A stretch of 64,000 nt of DNA from Chromatiales bacterium (GTDB lineage: Bacteria > Pseudomonadota > Gammaproteobacteria > Chromatiales > Chromatiaceae), in the NCBI GenBank assembly GCA_028280505.1, contig JANQLO010000013.1:54580-118579 (forward strand), given 5' to 3'. Of the stretch, positions 57,886 to 64,000 are shown one piece after another (positions within the stretch are counted from its first letter, which is position 1; every line of letters starts with the position of its first letter). The notes beneath the pieces were generated by a model. It was given only the letters and a program-made list of their open reading frames with translations. It was not told where the DNA came from and ran no database searches. Made by a program: the position numbers and the translations under genes.

Positions 57886-59271
57886 ATGACTCAAACATTC
57901 GACCTGATCGTCATCGGCGGCGGCAGCGGCGGCCTGGCAGTCGCCGAAAAGGCCGCCGCATATGGCCGGCAGGTTGCGATCATCGAATCCCATGCAATAG
58001 GCGGCACCTGCGTCAACAACGGCTGTGTGCCCAAGAAGGTGATGTGGTATGCCGCCCAACTCGCCCATGCGGTCGATGACGCCGATGATTTCGGCGTCCC
58101 CGCACAGCGTGGCCGGACCGATTGGCGAAAGCTCGTTCGAGGCAGGGAAGACTACATCGGCGGTATCCATCGCTATTGGGACGGCTATGTCGCCGACAGC
58201 GGCATCACCCGGATCGACGGCTTTGCCCGCTTTATCGACGCGCATACCGTCGCGGTCGGCGAGCAACGGTACAACGCAGAGCGCATCGTTATCGCGACCG
58301 GCGGCCGGCCGATCGTACCGCCGGTACCGGGGGCCGAACTGGGCATCACATCGGACGGCTTTTTCGCGCTCGAAAACCAACCGCGCAAGATCGCGATCAT
58401 CGGTGCCGGCTACATCGGTGTCGAGTTGGCCGGCATGCTGCGCGCGCTCGGTTCCGAGGTCACCGTGGTGGCGCGTGAAAAGCAGGTACTCGAAACCTTC
58501 GACGACATGCTCGGCCACGTGCTGGGCGAAGAAATGATACGCCAGGGCATCGCACTGCATCTGGGTTTCCAGGTCGCCGGCCTGCGCCAAGGCGACGACG
58601 GGATCACCGTCGAAGGCCTGGGGGGTAAATATCTCGACGGTTTCGACAGCGTGATCTGGGCCGTCGGACGTGCACCCAATACGGCCGAACTCCAGTTGGC
58701 AAAGGCCGGTGTCGAGGTTCTGCCGAACGGCGTCGTGCCGACCGACGAATACCAAAACACCAATGTCGACGGCATTTACGCAATCGGGGACATCACCGGC
58801 CGTGCACCGCTGACCCCGGTCGCAATCGCCGCCGGCCGTCGGCTCGCCGCGCGTCTGTTCGACGGGCAACCCGAGAGCCGGGTCGATTACGACAACATCC
58901 CCAGCGTGGTGTTCGCCCATCCTCCGGTTGGTACGGTCGGCCTCACCGAGCGCCAGGCACGCGAACGTCATGACAAGATCACGGTATACAAGACGGCCTT
59001 CACGCCAATGCGTCATGCCTTGTCGAGCCACGGTACGACGACCGCGATGAAACTGGTATGTGCGGGCGACGCGGAACGTGTGGTCGGTATCCACCTGATC
59101 GGCGATAACGTCGACGAAATGCTGCAAGGCTTCGCGGTAGCCTTGAAGATGGGTGCGACCAAGGCCGACTTCGACAACACCATTGCGATCCATCCGGTTA
59201 GCGCCGAAGAACTGGTTACCATGAAGGAACCACAGGCCGAAGTGGCAGACGACTGGAAGGAGGCAATCTGA
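57886..59271 (+). CDS. gor: Glutathione-disulfide reductase
   Basis: A 461-residue FAD enzyme that reduces GSSG with NADPH. FAD motif [18 protein letters not shown] (residues 7-24), redox pair C42/C47 in [13 protein letters not shown], the NADPH domain [13 protein letters not shown] with the following VAREKQVL (an Arg in the place expected for NADPH recognition), FAD motif [21 protein letters not shown] and the C-terminal catalytic HPVSAEE are present. The ATG at 57886 has GGAG upstream. Forms a unit with the peroxiredoxin-glutaredoxin gene. Confidence 0.94.
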   Translation: MTQTFDLIVIGGGSGGLAVAEKAAAYGRQVAIIESHAIGGTCVNNGCVPKKVMWYAAQLAHAVDDADDFGVPAQRGRTDWRKLVRGREDYIGGIHRYWDGYVADSGITRIDGFARFIDAHTVAVGEQRYNAERIVIATGGRPIVPPVPGAELGITSDGFFALENQPRKIAIIGAGYIGVELAGMLRALGSEVTVVAREKQVLETFDDMLGHVLGEEMIRQGIALHLGFQVAGLRQGDDGITVEGLGGKYLDGFDSVIWAVGRAPNTAELQLAKAGVEVLPNGVVPTDEYQNTNVDGIYAIGDITGRAPLTPVAIAAGRRLAARLFDGQPESRVDYDNIPSVVFAHPPVGTVGLTERQARERHDKITVYKTAFTPMRHALSSHGTTTAMKLVCAGDAERVVGIHLIGDNVDEMLQGFAVALKMGATKADFDNTIAIHPVSAEELVTMKEPQAEVADDWKEAI

Positions 59272-59293
59272 GGCCGAACGGATAAGGGAAACT

Positions 59294-59320
59294 GCCGGGT
59301 GCCAACCCAAGGGCCCCGGC
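59294..59320. terminator. Hairpin between convergent gor and dctD-like genes
   Basis: GCCGGG (59294-59299) can pair with CCCGGC (59315-59320), and internal GCC/GGC bases extend the stem with a mismatch. No T run; it may act on both strands. Tentative. Confidence 0.3.
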
Positions 59321-59323
59321 GGA

Positions 59324-60685
<1,362 letters not shown>

Positions 60686-60833
60686 ATCAGCGAGCTTACT
60701 GCGAGCCGAAACATGATTCATCTTTCGTTGAACCGAGGCGCGGACATAAATCCTGTCATTCTTATGCCGTTGACCTCGGATGTCGCCTGGTCTAGTTGTA
60801 GTAGGCACCCACATCCCTAGAGGAACAAGCGAC

Positions 60834-61238
60834 ATGGCCGAACTGTTTTCCGACGAATGGATGAATCAGCTCAAGGACGCCTGGAACGCCGAACCCGAAG
60901 TCCGTGAGAAGCTCGCCGAAATCGGCTTCAACTCGGTCATCACCTGCGGTTTCAAAGACGAAGACCAGCCGCGTGGGGTATTCGTGGTCGAAAACGGCGA
61001 ATGCGTGCGTGCCGGCGACTATGCTGGTGAATCGCCCGATTGGGACATGCGCGCATCACGCAACGACTGGATGAAATGGGTCGAAAACGGCATCGGCATG
61101 GCCGGCATGGGGACGGCCTTCGCGATGGGCAAGCTGAAGTTCAAGCACGGCGATTTCAAATCGATGATCAAAGATCCGCGCATGGCCGGTCCTTTCGTGA
61201 AGAGCTTCGGCCTGATGCAGAAAATCGGCGCCGAGTAA
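60834..61238 (+). CDS. SCP2-like sterol/lipid-binding domain protein
   Basis: A 134-residue soluble protein. KLAEIGFNSVITCGFKDEDQPRGVFVVENGECVRAG and the C-terminal GKLKFKHGDFKSMIKDPRMAGPFVKSFGLMQKIG fit the SCP2 fold, which binds lipids or acyl chains in a hydrophobic pocket. AGAGGAA precedes the ATG at 60834. It is on the plus strand between dctB- and dctD-like genes, divergent from the latter (148 bases) and ending 7 bases from the stop of the former. Ligand unknown. Confidence 0.7.
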   Translation: MAELFSDEWMNQLKDAWNAEPEVREKLAEIGFNSVITCGFKDEDQPRGVFVVENGECVRAGDYAGESPDWDMRASRNDWMKWVENGIGMAGMGTAFAMGKLKFKHGDFKSMIKDPRMAGPFVKSFGLMQKIGAE

Positions 61239-61245
61239 CGATCCG

Positions 61246-63102
61246 TTAAGCGCCGCCAGCGGCGGCGCGCATCTCGTCCCAGGCCGGCAACGTCAGCGTA
61301 AACACCGCACCACCGTCGTGCGCATTGCCCGCGGTTAACGAACCGCCAAGTCGCTGAACGATGGTGTAGGAGATCGACAGCCCAAGCCCCAGGCCGCTGT
61401 CGCTGGTCGTGAAAAAGGGATCGAAAATGCGCCCCAGATTGTCGGCAGCAATGCCCGGACCGCTATCGCGTACCCGCAATCTCACCACATCGCCGTCCTG
61501 GCCAGCGGAGATCTCGATACGTTTGACCGGATGATCGTGCAAGACATCGCAGGCGTTGCCGATCAGATTCACCAGCACCTGCTCGAGCTGCACCATATCG
61601 GCGATGACCGACAAATCGCCGGCCGGCAGATTGATCGACAATTCCACCCCGGCGTTTTGCATCCGGCTACGCACGATACGTTGGGCACCATCCAGGCAGG
61701 CACGCAAAGAGACCCGAATGCGCTGCCCCGTCGCCTTGCGCGAAAACACTTTGAGCTGACTGCTGATCTGAGCCATGCGTCCGGTCAACTCGCTGATCTG
61801 TTGCAGATTCCAGGCCGCCTGTTCGAGATTCTCGCGTTCCAGATAGGTGCGCGCGTTATCGGCATAGGTTCGCATCGCCGCCAGCGGCTGGTTCAGTTCG
61901 TGGTTGATACCGGCCGACATCTGTCCAAGCGCGGCCAGCTTGGCCGCCTGAATCAATTCATCACGCGTGCGTTCGTGTTCCTCGACCTCCTGACGAAGCA
62001 GCCGGTTGGCTTCGGTCAGATCTGCGGTACGCCGCGATACCCGGCGTTCCAGCTCGAGCAAAGCCTCCTGCATCACTTGGTTCTTTTCCGACTCACGCTC
62101 GCGCCGACGCCGGCTGCGCGCGGCGATCAACCAGGTGACCGTCGCCAGCAAAAGCAGCAGACTCATCACGAACAAACGTGTCTGCCATACCTGCGGCGCG
62201 ACCACCTGGGGTGAAACCAACAATTGCACATGCCAGCCGGCCACCGGCATCTCTGTCTCGACCGCAAGAAAGGTCTCGCCCCGGGATTCGTTTACCCGCC
62301 ACATGCGGCCGTCGGACGAACGCACCGCCGGCGCCGCGGCGAATACCGGCGTCAACTCACCGTCGGGATAACGCCGCGATTCGCGGATACGCGCAATGAC
62401 CTCGGCCCCGAGCGGATGCAAGGTATGGAACAACCATTGCGGCCGGGTCGAAATGAAGATCACACCGTCGGGATCGCTCACCACAAGCTCGGTCGCCTGG
62501 CCACGCCAGTCGTATTCCAGGGTGTCGATCGCAACCTTGACCACAATGACACCGGCCGGATCGCGATTACCGCCGACCGGATACGAAAAGTAGTAACCTC
62601 GCCGGCCCGAGGTCGTACCCAACGCATAATAACGTCCGGGCCGGCCTTTCATGGCCTCAACGAAATACGGTCGAAAGTCGAAATTACGCCCGACGAAAGT
62701 TCGCTCGTCGCGCCAGTTGCTGGCCGCCAGGGTTTCACCGGTCGCATCCATCAGATAGACGTCGAGCGCACCGCTGATGGCGTTCACATGACCGAGAAAA
62801 CGATTGACCGCATCACGCAGCCCCTGGTCATCCGGCAGCGCCAACAAGGCCTGCAAACGATGATCGTCCGCCAACAGGGCCGGCAAAAAGGCATAACGAC
62901 CGAGTTGCCCGGACAAATGGGAAACGTAGAGATCGAGTTCCTGGCGGCTCTTGCGTTCGAGTTCGTCGAGTAGGGATTCCCGCTGCAAACTCCCAAGCCA
63001 CCAGGACAGTACCAGCATAAACGCCAGTAACAACAACGGGCCGGCGATCGCTGCCGGCCACCGGGAACGAACGGCGTCAGCCGTCGAGTTCGAGGACACC
63101 AT
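61246..63102 (-). CDS. dctB: Sensor histidine kinase, DctB type
   Basis: A 618-residue membrane kinase. First helix near residues 20-38, a periplasmic double-Cache sensor of about 250 residues ([32 protein letters not shown]), a second helix near 295-313, a coiled coil, then the HisKA domain with phospho-His in [20 protein letters not shown] and HATPase motifs [16 protein letters not shown] and SGLGLGLSI. DctB kinases sense C4-dicarboxylates; no transporter genes lie here, so the ligand is open. The ATG at 63102 is preferred to GTG-type or longer starts; it overlaps ridA by 26 bases. Confidence 0.87.
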   Translation of the reverse strand: MVSSNSTADAVRSRWPAAIAGPLLLLAFMLVLSWWLGSLQRESLLDELERKSRQELDLYVSHLSGQLGRYAFLPALLADDHRLQALLALPDDQGLRDAVNRFLGHVNAISGALDVYLMDATGETLAASNWRDERTFVGRNFDFRPYFVEAMKGRPGRYYALGTTSGRRGYYFSYPVGGNRDPAGVIVVKVAIDTLEYDWRGQATELVVSDPDGVIFISTRPQWLFHTLHPLGAEVIARIRESRRYPDGELTPVFAAAPAVRSSDGRMWRVNESRGETFLAVETEMPVAGWHVQLLVSPQVVAPQVWQTRLFVMSLLLLLATVTWLIAARSRRRRERESEKNQVMQEALLELERRVSRRTADLTEANRLLRQEVEEHERTRDELIQAAKLAALGQMSAGINHELNQPLAAMRTYADNARTYLERENLEQAAWNLQQISELTGRMAQISSQLKVFSRKATGQRIRVSLRACLDGAQRIVRSRMQNAGVELSINLPAGDLSVIADMVQLEQVLVNLIGNACDVLHDHPVKRIEISAGQDGDVVRLRVRDSGPGIAADNLGRIFDPFFTTSDSGLGLGLSISYTIVQRLGGSLTAGNAHDGGAVFTLTLPAWDEMRAAAGGA

Positions 63103-63463
63103 CCATTTCCACGTTGGCATCACGCGGCAAAGCGGCTACGCCAATCGCCGCGCGCGCCGGATAGGGTTTCTGGAAATACTCCGCCATCACCTCGTTGACC
63201 AAAGCGAAATTCGCCAAATCCACCAGAAACACGTTCAGCTTGACCATATCGTCAAGACTACCGCCAGCAGCCCGCGCGACCGCCTGCAAATTGTCGAATA
63301 CCCGCCGGACCTCGGCCTCGGTGTCACCCTGCACCAGGGTCACGGTCTGCGGGTCCAGCGCGATCTGACCGGACAGATACACAGTCGTGCCGACCTTGAC
63401 CGCTTGGGAATAGGTACCGATCGCCTGCGGCGCCAGATCGGTGGTGATGACTTCTCGACTCAT
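63077..63463 (-). CDS. ridA: RidA family reactive imine/enamine deaminase
   Basis: A 128-residue RidA protein that hydrolyses reactive 2-aminoacrylate and similar imines released by PLP enzymes. [29 protein letters not shown], and the active-site segment [22 protein letters not shown] with the conserved Arg are present; the usual acidic end (ELDG) is near. It begins the minus-strand ridA-dctB pair with a 26-base overlap. Confidence 0.93.
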   Translation of the reverse strand: MSREVITTDLAPQAIGTYSQAVKVGTTVYLSGQIALDPQTVTLVQGDTEAEVRRVFDNLQAVARAAGGSLDDMVKLNVFLVDLANFALVNEVMAEYFQKPYPARAAIGVAALPRDANVEMDGVLELDG

Positions 63464-63573
63464 TTATCAAGAGCTCCTTGCTAAGTGGGTAACTAAGCGC
63501 TTTAAATTCGCCAAACGGATCATGGCGTTAACGAGTTCACGGCAGACACGCCGCCAACGTCTAAGCTTCGGAC

Positions 63574-63816
63574 ATGATCGCACTCTATCGAAAGCGCCTC
63601 TCGCTGCCCAGCCCGTTGCTGATGTCTTTGTTTGCTTTGCTGCTGGCCGCCTGCGACAGCCCGCCGCCAGCACCGAAGACCGCCGAACCGGTGCCCAATG
63701 TCTATCTCGAAGCCGTCCAGGAGGCCGAAGCCCTCAAACACAGCATCGAGGAACGCAACCTGGAGCAACGAAAGATCGATGAACTGCTCGGGCGTGACGC
63801 AGCACCGCAGCGGTAA
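63574..63816 (+). CDS. Small predicted lipoprotein
   Basis: An 80-residue protein with a basic N-terminus, a hydrophobic stretch and lipobox LLAAC (Cys near residue 27). The mature part is Pro-rich (DSPPPAPKTAEPVP) and ends in a short amphipathic helix (YLEAVQEAEALKHSIEERNLEQRKIDELLG). It resembles no family I can name. Divergent from ridA by 110 bases and followed by a terminator-like hairpin. Confidence 0.7.
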   Translation: MIALYRKRLSLPSPLLMSLFALLLAACDSPPPAPKTAEPVPNVYLEAVQEAEALKHSIEERNLEQRKIDELLGRDAAPQR

Positions 63817-63833
63817 AACCGTTTTGTTTGATA

Positions 63834-63854
63834 CGCGCTTCGCGCGATCTTTTT
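63834..63854 (+). terminator. Probable terminator after the lipoprotein gene
   Basis: Stem CGCGC/GCGCG with loop TTC, three bases, then five T residues, 17 bases after the stop. Confidence 0.5.
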
Positions 63855-63874
63855 GATTGCGCTGAGCACAGCGC
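63834..63874. repeat. Two adjacent palindromes, possible extragenic repeat
   Basis: CGCGC-TTC-GCGCG (63834-63846) and GCGCTG-AGCA-CAGCGC (63859-63874) stand 12 bases apart, followed by TTACCTTTCTTTGCTTGCCC. The tail resembles dispersed intergenic repeats I recall from gammaproteobacteria. A repeat family cannot be proved from one copy. The rest, to base 64000, shows no gene. Confidence 0.35.
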
Positions 63875-64000
63875 GCCAGCGTTACCTTTCTTTGCTTGCC
63901 CACACTGCTGTCCGGAATAAACCCTTTGCACGGTGGTAAGTGCTTGAAGCGCCGTCGTTACAAGGGTAGAACCCAAGGACGTGACTCAAAAACAACGGGC

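Overview
This window is chromosomal core DNA of a gammaproteobacterium. It is GC-rich, about 97% genic, and has no tRNA, rRNA, phage, transposase or CRISPR array that I can see. Many gene blocks run in the order I recall from Pseudomonas: proC-yggT; the exonuclease III/crc-like gene divergent from pyrE; slmA-argB-algC-dut-coaBC; radC-rpmB-rpmG; mutM, ggt-yfhL-coaD-rsmD-M16-M16; ftsY-ftsE-ftsX-rpoH; the cox cluster; and bioBFHCD with comF. The mix of SlmA, BioC/BioH, an aa3-type oxidase, CcoI/CcoS and a peroxiredoxin-glutaredoxin fusion best suits a Chromatiales-like or other deep-branching, possibly sulfur-oxidising gammaproteobacterium. That placement is inference; a 16S or marker-gene tree would settle it.

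Layout. 1-1.4 kb: end of proC, yggT and a DUF4426 gene. 1.4-5.7 kb: minus-strand chain exonuclease III-ampG-SafE-like protein, pyrE on the plus strand, then a TauE-like permease. 5.8-12.5 kb: a DUF4124 coiled-coil protein, then minus-strand coaBC, dut, membrane-anchored algC, argB and slmA. 12.7-13.9 kb: radC, then rpmB-rpmG with a clear promoter and terminator. 14-18.5 kb: fatty acid desaturase, EAL-HDOD protein and a lone hydantoinase A-like protein. 18.6-22.6 kb: a tightly coupled Gld-type ABC system followed by mutM. 22.7-28.5 kb: ggt, ferredoxin, coaD, rsmD and an active/inactive M16 protease pair. 28.7-32.4 kb: ftsY, ftsE, ftsX and rpoH. 32.5-44.1 kb: ccoS/ccoI, then heme A synthesis and cytochrome c oxidase with its assembly factors. 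44.2-49.7 kb: the biotin operon and comF. 49.7-55.8 kb: dksA, an alpha/beta hydrolase, ubiA, ubiC, a small hypothetical protein and recG. 55.8-59.3 kb: yjbQ, an IalB-like protein, the peroxiredoxin-glutaredoxin fusion and gor. 59.3-64 kb: a DctB/DctD-type two-component pair split by an opposite-strand SCP2-like gene, ridA, and a small lipoprotein followed by palindromic repeats.

The strongest non-gene signals are two tandem CIRCE-type (HrcA) operators at 31447-31506, overlapping a plausible promoter upstream of rpoH, and a BirA-type operator at 48978-49008, overlapping the -35 of a near-consensus bioB promoter and the start of comF. Also notable are a DksA without a complete zinc-finger cysteine set, a GAFTDA variant in the sigma-54 activator, and an AlgC with a 385-residue membrane and extracytoplasmic extension. 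I see no wholly new defence or biosynthetic system. The closest to an undescribed module is the Gld-type ABC cluster at 18580-21816.
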